Origin: Lytechinus pictus
Taxonomy: Eukaryota; Echinodermata; Echinoidea; Temnopleuroida; Toxopneustidae
Assembly (NCBI RefSeq): GCF_037042905.1
Contig: NC_087259.1
Span: 25,387,501-25,451,500 of the forward strand
Direction: 5' to 3'
DNA: 64,000 bases
Part shown: in pieces, positions 48,836-62,600 of the stretch
Position numbering within the stretch: the stretch's first letter is position 1
Layout: each line of letters opens with the position of its first letter
The notes under the pieces: generated by a model
Seen by the model: only the letters and a program-made list of their open reading frames with translations
What the model was told of the DNA's origin: nothing
The model's database searches: none
Translations under genes and position numbers: made by a program

Positions 48836-51800
48836 TATTGTTTTGTTATATATTTATTGTTTTGTCCCCAGTGCTATTCATCACTTTAACGCTCAAATCC
48901 GAAGGTCTGTGTCTCGCCCGTAATTAATGAGTGCCCTACTCTTTTGATTGATTGCTATTGATCACGATAGATAACTTTGACATTTCTCATAATTAATTAA
49001 TAGTAATTAATATATTATATTAATTAGAGATTTTCTTAGAATCAGACACACCTCTCTTACACTTCCCTTACTCTCCATTACAATTGCACTTGCATAAGCT
49101 TGATCCATTACTTATCTTGCCGATAACTACAGTACATGTATATCTAAACATGATTATTCTAGAATATGAATTTATTCTTAAACCTGACTTTAACTTTGAC
49201 TTGTATTTCAAATACTTGTGTATTGTAAATTTTGCGTAAACGATGTATACCTGAGTTAGAATTATTTCCTCATGCTGACATGTTGTCATCATCTTTTGTT
49301 TTGTTCTGTGAATATAAACATTGTATCTACATGGTTGTGTGTAAACTATAAAAAAATTCCTTTATGGACAATAAAGTTATTCAATTCAAATCGATTAAAT
49401 ACATATATTACCTTTGTATATTGTATACTCGTGAAATTATGATATTGATATGAATACAGAAATCAAATCAAATGTAATATGTTAGTAATCATTGGGCAAT
49501 GCTGGAGGAGGTCGTGTTAATGTATTTCTTCTAAAAAAATCCCAACCAGTTATTAACATTGCTTTCCTAATTCAATGCCTTCCCCCCCATGCCTCCTTCT
49601 TCTATCTCACTCACTCACTAATAATAATAATAATAATGAGGATGATGATAACAACGGTTTATAATCATATGAAGATTATCATTACAATTTTTCCAACTTG
49701 AAACCTGAGAAATATACACGGCATCCGCGGCCGCCTTCCCCCCCCCCCCCACCGGAAAGTTGGGGGATGGTATCTCCCTGCTGTTTACCCCTGTGGTGAT
49801 CACAATACTCTCAAAAGGAGGTCAATTCTAACTGGGGCGTCGAAGCGCCCGGGCGGTGGGGGCCTTAAACGCATTGTCAACCATATCGTCGTATATTCTG
49901 GATTTCCTGATGAAAAAAGTTGTGAGAATTTCAATAAATCAACACCGGATATCATAGAGCGGTTGATTTCAAAATGTTTACAGTGAACTTATTATTTTTT
50001 TTCTTTTAAGAGCTATAAATGAGCTCAAATCCGGTATTTTGATTATCCCTTTTATTACCTTTTTTGTTGTTTCTGTATATTCTGTTCTTGTTTAATCACC
50101 CCCTCCTTTCTTTTGGTTTTGTATTTTCATGTAGGTTTTTGTTTTAATTTTTTGTGATTTATTATTATTTGTATTGTTTGTATATAATTTGCAGCGCTTC
50201 TCTACAAACTAGCCATTGGCTGATCGTGGGATATTGTACCGTGTTGAAATGAAATAAATTAAATCAAATCACATACGTTCAAATACAAGAGAGCTAAGCG
50301 AGCGAGCGAAATCTCGACATGTTTATTACAACACTCCGATCGTGTGATAGATTATGACATAATATTCAGAAAATAATATCATATTTTATATATTTCTATA
50401 AATAAGATGACTGTAAAATAGGGCATGATGACAATCATGACTTGTGAAGTGCGATGCACTTCTCCTTTTCGTTCAAGACTAATGCTTCCTGTATGATCCT
50501 TAAAGGTATTGTTTAACTTTGTGAGCAGCCGATTAAAAAAATTCTCAAACCAAGATGAAACATGTGTACAAGTGCATGTATTATAGAACTAATAAACCCT
50601 GAAAACAATCATTATTGAGAATGAAAAGCTAAAACTACAAGGCAAATCCCGATTTTGTAAATAGGCGTCTTATAGACGCTTAAATAGTACACATAAGTGT
50701 ATGGGATGAAATTAAGATGGTGTTTTCGGTCACTTTATATTTCAATTTTTGAAGCACTAAATAATTATTTTTGAACGCAATTTTTTCTGGGCTTCATTTT
50801 TGTAACATATCACAGACACAGGTGACAAGTGTGACCTTCTAGCTCAGATTTTTAAAAAGTCAAACCAATGTTAACCAATAACTTTAATAGAACTATATAC
50901 AGTTCACAAACAAACTGGTATCTTTTCACGGGGACCTTTTTTTTAAGATGTATAATACGGGTTACTAGTATTGTTCAAGGGCCGCTATACTTAGTGTAGT
51001 ATAATGGTCGCCAGTCAAAATTATAAATGGGGCTGGCTATATTCGGCATAAAGATTGCTTATCATATTTTGTTGAAAAGTACAGTGAAAGGAACTATTTC
51101 AAAATATGAATATCATATTTTTTTATATTCATATTTTGAAATAGTTCCTTTCACTGTGCTTTAATGTCGATCTTTTTTTGTTACATCACTTTATTGTCAA
51201 AAGTGCAAAGGAAACGAGATTCACATGCTCAATGGTATATTATCTCTTTTTTCCTGGAAAAAACATAAATGTGTTATATAAATAGGGGTAAATAATTCGA
51301 TGATATATAATACTTAGATAGTTAGGAAGGAAGCGATCATTATGGTTTGACTGTTAGACAAGAATTCTTTTACTAGTCTTTTTTTTTTAATTCATGGTTC
51401 CATCTCTCTTTATCAATATTAATGATTAAGATAAAATATCAAAAAAAATATTAAATACTAGTTGTATTCTCGCATCATCATATTATTCTAATTTCACAAC
51501 ACACTTTTAGGGGATACAGACGGATTCTAGTGCTAACCGAACCGGGGACTTCCCGATAGTCCGCGGGTTCGATAGTCCGCGGTGTGTGTAAAATTATGAT
51601 CAGGATATATTGAATTGAATTGAATTGAATTTATTTTCATACTTCACAAGATAGCAAAATAATAACATAATAAAATTGAGAAATACATTTGATTACATAC
51701 AAAATACAAAATATAACATGTATAATAGCAGTAAATAAAGTGAAATATGAAGGAACCTGCATAAAAAGCAGAGCTTGTAATGTCTGCAGGTTCCTTAAAG

Positions 51801-51857
51801 TAATTATGAAATTAGTAATCAAGGAGATCGGACACAAAAAAATAATCAGACTACAAA
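48836..51857. repeat. Segmental repeat, copy B
   Basis: 3022 bp matching copy A from TATTGTTTTGT to CAGACTACAAA, few mismatches. It ends abruptly inside the LINE 3' region and is followed at once by copy C. Confidence 0.9.
50501..50887. mobile_element. MITE of a different family at the same site in copy B
   Basis: About 385 bp. Starts TAAAGGTATTGTTTAACTTT and ends GTTAACCAATAACTTTAA; reversed, the end reads AAAGTTATTGGTTAAC, an imperfect inverted match to the start. It occupies exactly the position of the M1 MITE in copy A. Confidence 0.75.
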
Positions 51858-51858
51858 C

Positions 51859-52412
51859 TGGTATGATCCTTTATAGAACTACTATACATTTTACAAACAA
51901 ACTGGTAGCCTGTTACGTGGACTTTTTTATGATGTATAATATGGGTTATTGGGGCAGCTCTACTTAATGTAATATTACGGTCTCCAATAAAAATATTAAA
52001 TGGAGCTAGCTATATATTTGAAATAAAGAAAATGCTTGATATTCATATTTTGAAATAGTTCCCTTCACTTTATTGTCAAAAGTGCAAAGGGAACGTGATT
52101 CACAAGCCCAATGACATATTTTCCCTTTTTCCCTGAAAAAATGTGTTGTATAAATAGGGGTAAATAATTCGATGATATAGTACTTAGATAGGAAGGAAGT
52201 GATCATACGGTTGTACGGTTAGACAAGAATTCTTTAAATAGTCTTTTCTTTTATGGAAGGCTTATTCTATCTCTTTTTATCAATATTACTGATTTAGATA
52301 CAACATAAAAAAGATTAAAACTAATTGTATTCTCGCATTATCATATTCTAATTACACAACACACTTTTTGGGGTTATCTCTTTGGTAGAAGGATTCTAGT
52401 GCTATAATTAAA
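51859..52412. repeat. Segmental repeat, copy C (partial, diverged)
   Basis: Corresponds to about 45754-46995 of copy A without the MITE. It reads TGGTATGATCCTTTATAGAA across the site where A and B carry insertions. Many substitutions and small deletions, including loss of half the hairpin. Confidence 0.8.
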
Positions 52413-53968
52413 CCATGACATGCATGAGAATTTCACCCAATATATTTCATTTGGATATTTTTTAGGATCGATGTCAGGATGGAATTAGTGTAATAGGAAG
52501 AAGAAATCTCATTAAAAAGGTCTTAACCATATGTAGCCCCCCCCCCCCACCCCTCGACATGCAAAAAAAAAAGAATGTTAAATTCCATCCTTCGTTCATC
52601 TCACTTTAGAAAGATTATCAAAAAAAGATGCCTGTACAGCCGTATACCTAGATAGTAAACATAATTTAACTGAGAGAAAAGGTGATATCCCATGTTTGTA
52701 TTTGTCGTTTTATTTCAACAGGGCATCCCTTTCAGTTATTAAAACTGATCGACCAAGGGGCCCTGTATCAACTGAAATAAGAACATAAAAAAACAATAAT
52801 ACATAGAACTACAACGATGAACATAAATGAACATATAGCATGACAGTAAAATGAGGTGAAAATCACCGAGAAACTATCAAACAAAGTACGGTATTCACCC
52901 CTATTTAAACGCCGGCTACTCTAGATTTTCACTTTGTATGAATGGATAAATAATCTTTACTTGAATCTGGAACATTTTCTTGCAACAGTTACTTGTTTTA
53001 AAGACGTACAACTTGACGTAAGAAAGTGTTATAAAGGAATTATGCTTATTCATCGATCTGGTTCATACATTACCAGTAAATCATAAAACATATGATAATC
53101 GAATCAAAGCCTATGGTTCATTTAAAAATCTTTAAATTTTAATAATAATAAAATTATTTACACGTTGCTATATTAATAAATCATTTTAATTAAAACTTTG
53201 TCTAATTGCAACATTTCAATTCCTTTGCGCGTATCATCTGATATGTCAAATTCTCAGTTCATTTTCTTGTCGCTTTATATTTAGAAGTTGTCATTTCAGA
53301 ATAATAGTACAGTTAAAGGCCAAGTCCACCCTAGGAGCCAGTTGATTTTAATAAGAAGAACAGAAAAATAAAGCAAGCGAAATGTCAAAGAATCTTATCG
53401 AAATCGGCACAACACAGGACGGTATGCAAATGAAGGAATCGACGATGTTACTCACTCATTAATTCTTTTGCATTTCATTTACACGAATTTTCAAAAATGA
53501 GTGTTTGAGTAATCTTTTCACTATCTGTCATGATTTAAACAGTAGCTCGCCTAAAGCCAGGTAAATTATACTGATTTTACTGTCTTAGTGCGTTTGGAGC
53601 TTCCTGATAAAGAGGTATAAGCAAATATTCTAACTTAAAATGATAAAGATTTTTATTGTTCAAAAGGGAGTCAACTGTAATGAAAGGTAACTGCGTGACT
53701 GAAAATAGAAGACATGATGATAGGAAATAATCTAATTAGACCAAATGGCTATTACAGAAACAGGTTTGCGGAAATATTATGTGACCAAATATAAATGATC
53801 AAAACGAGAAGCAAACCACCTCTTGTTCTTCATATCAATTCAAATATTTGGAAAATGGCACTATACCATATTTTACTGAACCTTAATCTAAACTAATTTT
53901 TAATCGACGGTTATTTTGAAATAATTTTTCTTTTATAGAGTCTGTGAAATTCGCTGCCCATACATTCT
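52413..53968. other. Intergenic 3' of the DUF4430-domain gene
   Basis: AT-rich. A partial M1-type MITE end is present at about 53312-53475 (TTAAAGGCCAAGTCCACCC). On the minus strand an ATTAAA at 53899-53904, 65 bp after the stop codon, and an AATAAA at 53652-53657 are candidate polyadenylation signals. Confidence 0.45.
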
Positions 53969-56622
53969 CTACATGTAGAAAGATAGAAAGATTGATGAGA
54001 GGAACAAGATGACAGACATTGTGGTCTTAACTCCAGATGAGCCATCGTTATTGTCGTCAACACCACTCTGGTCACCACCGACTTCGGCGAAGTAAAAACG
54101 AATCTGATCACCGTCAGAAAGTTGGATCATCGAGAGATCTGAGGAATGTATCAAGTTGTTTTACACATTATTAATGATTAATGGTGACGGTTAGTGATGA
54201 TGGTGATGATGAAGAAGAAGAAGAAGAAGAAGAAGAAGTGGAACAAGAAGAATGAGAAGAAGAAGAAGAAGAAGATGATGAGAAGAAAGAAGAAGAAGAA
54301 GATGATGATGATGATGACGATGATGATGATAGTGGTTGTGGTGGCGATGATGATGATGGTGGTGGTTGTGGTGGCGATAATGATGATGATGGTGGTGGTG
54401 GCAGTGATGATGATGACGATGATAATGATGATGATGATGATGTTGATAGTGGTAGTGATGATGGTGGTGGTAGTGGTGGTGATGATGATGATGATGATGA
54501 TGGTGGTGGTAGTGATGATGGTGATGATGAAGGTGGTGGTGGTGGTGATGATGATGATGACGACGATGAAGATGGTGGTGGTGGTTGTGGTTGTAATGAG
54601 GATGATGCTCATCTTTAAAAATAATGAATACCTTATTTGTCTGTAAGGAGCATAAGTGTAAACCACTTGCCCCCGGCAGAACCGTGCTCTCAAAAATCAT
54701 CATCTTATAAATGACGATTGATCAGAATTGGACATTAAACGGGTTCATCAATGAATGTGACATGTTCTCATAAAATGCCAATAGAGAATTTGTAGTATGA
54801 AAACATGATCCAAAATGCAAGGAGATATGATTTGAATATTCTGATAATCCAGAAGAAGTGTAAGCGTTAAAAGAATGTGTTTCTCACCCCTTGGGAGTGT
54901 CATGTTGGTCCTAACATTGAACGGTGTCCATTCGTATCCATCTTCATTGGTTAAATTGTTTAATGTCATCACGCTCATGGTAGAAGAATCTAATACAACA
55001 CTTTGACATCAAAGAAAAGAAAAGAAATTATTGTTTGGCGTGCAAGATTCAATAATTTCACCCCAATCTTTCAAACTAATCAAAACAAAAACACTATTTA
55101 TGCATGTCAAGCTTTGTTCTTGTCTATACCGTTCAATTTCAGTTTATTCCTTTTTTAAGTTTCATTTAATGGGTGAAAAAATTGCGTTTTACGATTTGAA
55201 TGTCCATGCCTGGTTGTCTCCGTGCTTGTCCGACATTAAAGAGATAACTTAGAGAAATCAGGGGGGATGCAACCTCGATGTCTGCTAAAAATAGTGAGGG
55301 TGCAAGATATGGCAGATGCAGCAAAAGTACTAAAAAGATATGAGCGAGCGGAGCGAGCGAACAAAACTTGGGACCTTTTGATACAAAAATCTCATTTTTG
55401 AATAGATTTTGTAATAATATTCAGAGAATGGTATTCCCCTCTCCCTTTCCTTTTCTTTCTTTTTCTTTCTATTCCTTTTTTTTTCTTGCCCCCCTCCCAT
55501 CTGTATGCCAGCGTCTACCACGGTTGTCATGATAAGCCAGTTTGTAGTTCCACTCTGCGCATGATCAGAGGAAGGTCATTGGTACTAAAGTGACATGGTG
55601 GTTTAAAATTTAATGAGATAAGCACCAACTTAGATGTCTTGATTATTCATATATTCTTTTGCATTGTGTTTGTCATTTTTATCCACAAAAAACAACAACA
55701 ATGCGTCCACGAACGACTGGTATTTCACAGTTTGCCAAGTCATTGTACAACATGCTATAACATGCATTCAAAGGAGAAATGTAACAATACCTTCACAGAG
55801 TCTTCATTTGTGTGCTATTCTAGTCACCTGGTCTATTCAATTTTTCATACTGCTATGTAGGGCATGCTTACGTAATATCTTGCTTTGAAATCTGTCTATC
55901 ATAATGAAAAAATTGAAAGGTCATTTTACCAAAATTGTCACACGAGGGCCTATATTCATACTCGCCACATTTACATAAAAGGATGATTACCGGATGTCCA
56001 ATGGGACCTGATCGTTGACCATCTGCATGACGTCATACAATGTTGACTGTGGTTGGTCATAGAGGACCAGTTGATTGCATACGGGTTTGAAATTGGTTCC
56101 CTCACTCACATCCTCCGTGTTCTCATCTGAGATGGTGATGAATGTACTGAGTAACATCAGGGGCACGTTAGCTGGGATGTTGGGTGCACTCAAACATAGC
56201 CCTGAACATTAGGAGTATTATAAACGATGATCATATATCTCTCTCTCTCTCAACCCAGGTGAGGTGAATGGGTACCCGCGGTAGGAAGAAATTCCTTGAA
56301 TGCTTGAGCGCCTAGGCAGCCCAGCTAAAGCCGAAGTAAATAATAGCAGGGCACGCTGGGAGAACAGTTTTCAGAACTGACGGTGGCTTCCCTTGGTAAA
56401 TATACCTATATTATTATTATTATTATTATTATTCAAATATGAATATCTTTCAAATAACACCGTTAGTCTACCTTTGGCACTTCGTACACAAGAATGCCAT
56501 TTCGGAATTAGGCCTATAGAGTTCTCAAACAACATCGCTCGTGACCTTTCCTCTTTCAATTTAAAGAAGATTTTATGTATAAAGCTTTCCGGTATACCAA
56601 AGTACCATATTAACTCTCATAA

Positions 56623-56678
<56 letters not shown>

Positions 56679-59600
56679 TTATATACATGTATATATATAT
56701 ATGGTTTGAAGTTTGTTTACAATCAAATGTCAATCAAAAGAGAATGAATGTTTAACTGAATTGAAATTGAATGTAGGTTGCGTTATTTTAAAATTGGGGA
56801 ATCTTTGATTGGCTATCATCTGACCCGTTGCAAAGGAGGAATACATGGCTGAACATTTTGCTGTTATTCTTTAAATGGGATAACAAATATAATTCAAAAT
56901 AACATATTCATGCTCATTTCAGTGGTTTAAAAAGCACTATATATGTTCGAGCCATTATCTGCCACCATCCCAATCAAGAAAATAATCAATTCTCTTTTTC
57001 AGTTTCAATGTATTGCAGTCGTTGTACACTGTTAGAAAATTTATCCTTAAAATAAAAGAAGTTCCTGCAGCAGTGTCTCGAAAACACTTGTAATCTTACC
57101 AGATTGCGTAATCTTACATTATTATCATGTAAAATTACAGGAAATTGGTATTTGGTGTATGGAACCTTACAAATTTCGTTTAATAAAACACCCTTTTCCC
57201 CTTTTTAAACATAATTATCTGTTCTGTTAAATTGCAGAAAAATTCCTGTTTTATGAATTTACAGAATGATTCTGTTATTGCTTTCTGCAAAATCTTCTCT
57301 TTTTTTTCTGTAAAATCCGGTTTTTTTTAACAGAGTATAAATTATACCTGTATAGTTGGCGATAGTGTGATCGCTTGAATTGGATGTAGCAGTTGACATG
57401 TAATTAAAGATGTATGAGTCTCCATCTTCAAGTTCGATTCCATCAACACCTGTAAAATAGAAGAAAGGGAAAAGGGAAGATAATTAGGATTATCCTGATG
57501 CATAAAAGTTACCATAGCTTTACCTTGCAATGGTAACTTGCATGGAATCCTTGATTTTTATTGGCTGTTGAGCATCGTTACCATGGTAGTTACCATTGGA
57601 TGACAAAGTTACCATAAGATAACTCTTATGCAACGGGGCCTATAGGGCTCGAACCTCAAAGCTCTATATGATTTTGTAACTTTCCCACGTAGCTTGGATT
57701 ACAGGTGCACGCACGATACAACGCCCAGTTAAAGGTCAAGTCCACCCCACAAAAAAAAATGATTAGAATAAAAATAATAAAATCAAACAAGCATAACGCT
57801 GAAAATTCCATCAAAATCGGGTGTAAAATAAGAAAGTTATGAAAATTCAAAGTTTTGCTTATTTTTCACAAAACAATTTTTGCACAAATCGGTGACAAAC
57901 ATGAGACAGTCGATGATGTCCTTCATTCACTATTTCTTTTGTTTTTTATTGCTTGAATTATACAATATTTAGATTTTGGCAGATTAAAGAATAAGGACCA
58001 ACTTGACTGAACCATATCATTTTAAAACATTGGTAATTCCACATGTCGAGGGAAGAATTTTTGTTTCTCATAACAATGAGGAAAAAACTAGAATATTTTA
58101 TATTTCATATAATAAAAAAAGAAATAGTGAGTGGGTGACGTCATCAGTCTCCTCATTTGCATACCGACTAGTGCATAATATCTGTTTTGATGTCATAACT
58201 TTCTTAGTTTTGATCCGATTTTGATGAAATTGTCAGTGTTGGAGTTTTCTCTATTTAACTTTTTGTTGGGGTGAATTTGTCCTTTAAATATATATAAGTC
58301 GCGTTATAATTGGCATATACTTGTTAATTAGATTTGTTGTTTCTGAAAGAGCATTTTTGTACACCCTGATTTATATATGAACAGATCCGCGGTTGTCACT
58401 GATTTGTATATTAAAGGAAAAGTCCACCCCAACAAAAAGTTAGTTTGGATAAAAAAGAGAAATATTAAAGAAGCATAACACTGAAAATTTCATCAAAATC
58501 TAATTTCGCTCAATTTCACAAAACAGTTTATGCAGATCCATATTGGTATGCAAATGAGGAGACTGATGACATCATCCACTCACTATTTCTTTTGTATTTC
58601 ATTACATGGAAATGAAATATTATAATTTCCCCTCATTGTCATGTGAAACAAAGTTTTAGTCCTTCCTGAACATATGTATATATCATTGTTTTAACATTTT
58701 GTGGTTCAAACAAGAGGGTCCTTATTGTTGAATCTTTAAAAATTGAAATATTGTATGATTCAAACAATAAAAACTAAATAAATAGTGAATGAGGGACATC
58801 ATCGACTCTGTCATTTGCATATTACTGAGTTGTGCATAGAACTGTTTTTTTTTTATGAGCGAAACTTTAAATTGTCATAACTTTCTTATTTTTCATCCGA
58901 TTGTGATGAAATTTTCAGTGTTATGCTTGTTTAATTTTTCTCTTTTTATTTTATTCAACTGTTTTTCTATTGTGGACTTAACCCTTATTGTATTGACATT
59001 GCGGTTTCTCACCTGTAGGTGTCGCTATTCCTTCCCCGTCGAAGATTGCCCAGAAATAGTCTGCATTGCCTGCAACGCCATTAATGGTCGTAATGAAGTG
59101 ACCGTACATAGGATTCAAAGACGCCTCGAAACTATATATAGTAATGAAAATGAGAATCAGATATAGAATTCCTAAGTGATGACGTCACATTTTCAATTTA
59201 TCTATTACAAATATAAGATTATGACCGCATGGATGCCTAATTAGCCCATTAATTATTGAAGTCAATGTACACTGGCCAGTGGAAAATTGCCAATTCGTGT
59301 ACTGCCAACTCGTCCACTCACCACATGGTCTACTTTCATTTAGTCTAATGCCACTCCGTCCATCAACATTTCGTCTAACAGCCATTTCGTACAATAACCA
59401 CTTGGTCAAAATCATCACTTCATCTAATTACCATTTCGTATATGACCATTTCGTCTCATAATCAGTTGGTCTAATATCAATTTCGTTTTCATTCATTTTG
59501 CACAATAAACACTTAGTCCAATGAGACCAAATGGTATATGGACTTAATGGTTATTGGACCAACTGGTTATTAGACGAAATGGTGAGTGGACGCATTGGCA

Positions 59601-62600
59601 ATTAGACCATGTAGATAGTGGATGAACTGATGGTAGACCAAATGATAGTAGACGAGTTGGCAATTGGACGAATTGAAAGTAAACCCTGGCCAGTTTGGTC
59701 AGTGGGTCGGGCCCAGTTGAACCGCTAAATGCTTTTCATCATGCCCCTCCGTGATAATATTGAAAAGACTAACTGCAAAATCTGTTTTTATTACGCAACA
59801 CTTGGGTATTCTATTTATTTAAAACGAAAATGAAGGAAGAGCGAGGAACAGTGATGCATTAATCTGTGGTCCAAAAGGCCAGTGTTAAGGCCACCGCACA
59901 CCTCAGGGGCCGCGGGGGGGGGGGGCTTCAGCCCCCCACTTTTTTCAAAGACCGTATACAAAAACGTAAAAACGATTATGATTGTGATTTTTTGCATGGT
60001 CAGCCCCCCCCCCCCACTTTGAAAACCGTTCCGCGGCCCCTGCATCTTACGATTGGTCTGCGACCCAACTTTTAAATAGAACGTAGTAGAATTTGATGCT
60101 AATGTTGAGACATGGAACATCTTACTGTGTAATTTTCTAAATCATCGTACGAATACATACCTTCAAATATATGACTATATGCTACCATGTTTATAATAAA
60201 AAAGTGAATGTAATATCTAGTCGTAATGACGTCATTACCATGGGTGTCGATCACGGGGGGGATGGGGGGATATATCCCCCCCCCCAATATTTCAAGTGGG
60301 GGGGATGGCCTGTATTATCATCCCCCCCAATAATTCAGGGTAGAAAAATTGTAATAATGATGATGAAAAAATGAAAAGTTTGATAATGATGATTATAGTA
60401 TGCCATCAATCAGTTTGTTTCCCTCGCAATATTGTTATTAAATAAAAACATTCTTTTCCAGGGCTTTTAAACAGATGGGTGGAGGTTCAAGATGAAAAAG
60501 AATGAAATGTTTATGTACCGGTATATGATATTTTTTAAACACATGACTTAAAAGGACCCCGACGAAAAAAAACTTTTGTTGATTGGGTGTTCCATCCCAC
60601 CAGTGGTGAATAAATTAATTTTAAGAAATCAATAAATTCAAAAGGGTGGAAAAAAAAACGGGTGGAAAATGGTGGCAAGATAAACAGGGAAACCTCCATG
60701 GACGTAAATCCTAGAGGGGTAGATCTTGAAAAAGTACAAAAAACTTTTCTCAGATTTACCCCTCCCCACATCCAAGTGCATGATGTTTGTCCCATTTAAT
60801 CTACAACCCTTTTGAATATTAAACATTTTATCATGTGACCCCATCAGATACCTCTCATGAAAATATTGAGGTTCAGTGAGCTCAATATAATATGATCATA
60901 TTTTTACAATGCCCATCCAATCGGCTGACAAAAAAAAAACGAGGAAAAGGAGAAAATGAGGGAGAGAGGAAGGGAATGTAATGGGAAAGAAGAAATTATT
61001 GTTCATTATGATGTTAGATTATACTATAATTCTGTTATATTACATAAGACGCATTTTTCATAACTTTATGAAACATAATTTTATTAGGGCCCATGTCTTC
61101 ATTGTTCCTGGTGCTCACATTGTCTGTTTAACTTTAACGAGATATATAATCCTGTGGCACAAAAACCTCCTGTTTTCAATATACTTCCTCGCACTTCGAA
61201 TTATTATTTTATATGCAATAGTATGCTTCTTTTCATGACTACTCAAAGTGATTGCCACATTTTAAGGTCTTAATATAAAACATTTCTTGTCCGTGCTTAT
61301 GTTCGCATTAGTGAGATATGTCTGCTCTCCATGAATTCCTAGAATCAGTCCTTAAAATGTCCCTTTTTCTGATCTCAATATCAAAACTTTTCAGATCGCG
61401 CTTCGCGCTCGCATCATTTGGTTAATGAAATACGTATGGTCTTAGTGAATTCCTACAAACAAGCTTTAGAATGCCCCTTTTCAGGTCTGAATTTCCTAAA
61501 TTTTCAGCTCGCGCTTCGCGCTTGCAATATTTGATTATTGAGATGCGTATGTTAATAATCATGATTACAATGACTTCAAGTGCTTCATGTGTAATTCTAA
61601 CAAAATCAGCAAGCGCTTAGCACTCGCATTAGATGACTGTGGTGAGATATGTAGTGGATTCCTTAAATATAGTCCTTAAAATCTCCGTTTGGGGTCAATA
61701 TATACAAAAATTTCAGCTCGCGCTTCGCGCTCGTATTGTTTAGCGAGACAGGTAAGTATCATGATTACAAAAAGTTGATTATAATGTCCCTTTTTACGTC
61801 CGAATATCAAAAATGTTAAGCTCGCGCTTCGTGCTCGCATTATTTCATCAGTGAGATACATATCTGTTTAATATATGGCACTGTCCTTAAAGTGTGTCTA
61901 TTAGGTCAGTATACCTGGCAACTGATCGCGCTTCGCGTGCTCACTAAGTGACTCAAAATTTTTGCTGGTGCCCCCCAATGCCATGACCCACGGTACGCCA
62001 CTGGGCTTACTTGTAACACAAATTGAATTTTGTGATTTTAGTGGGGGTAATATTGAAAGATCCACATCCACAAGAATATTTGTGTCAATCATCCCCCCCA
62101 ACCAAGAATACCGATCGACACCCATGGTCATTACAATCCTACGATTAGCTACAATTTGAAACTTAATTTGACCTTTACTCCAAAATAAAGGCTTGCAATC
62201 ATCCCAAACTGTTATATTAGTATTATTTCAGCTATTTTGAACCTAAAATAAAAAGATACTTTTCATTCAAATTTTCAGAAAATGAGCAAAATGTGATTTG
62301 TTCCAAATGGGATCGTGGACCAGTCGTAAGGTGTGCAGTGGCCTTAAGGAATAATCCATATCACACTATATAATATCGTTACCCCTCCCCCCCCCCCTGC
62401 TTCTCCCCTTTCATCTATATCTCTCATTCCCATCCGCATAACATATTTGATTTAATTCTGGTTTGGCTTACGTGAAGTTATCCCCTTGTTGTTGATTAGC
62501 TGCAAGCATGCCTTGCCAGAGGTTTGCCCCATCTGGCACCTGGTATTGCATCATGCAGATAGTAGATTCATTGACGCTGTTATCCACAGAGATAAAGTTG

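Larger units (their letters stand above)
59884..62347. mobile_element. Outer transposon of a nested set, TTAAGGCCAC ends
   Basis: The left terminus TTAAGGCCACCGCACACCT (59885-59903) is the inverted match of the right terminus, which reversed reads TTAAGGCCACTGCACACCTT and continues ACGACTGGTCC. On the left that continuation (CTTACGATTGGTC) resumes only at 60046, because another MITE is inserted between. A second insertion fills 60238-62127. Without its guests the outer element would be about 430 bp, a MITE with TTAA at both ends. Confidence 0.7.

Noticed and set aside
54178..54703. Long frames rich in histidine, isoleucine or methionine on both strands
   Set aside because: Produced by GAT/GGT/GAA triplet repeats within an intron.
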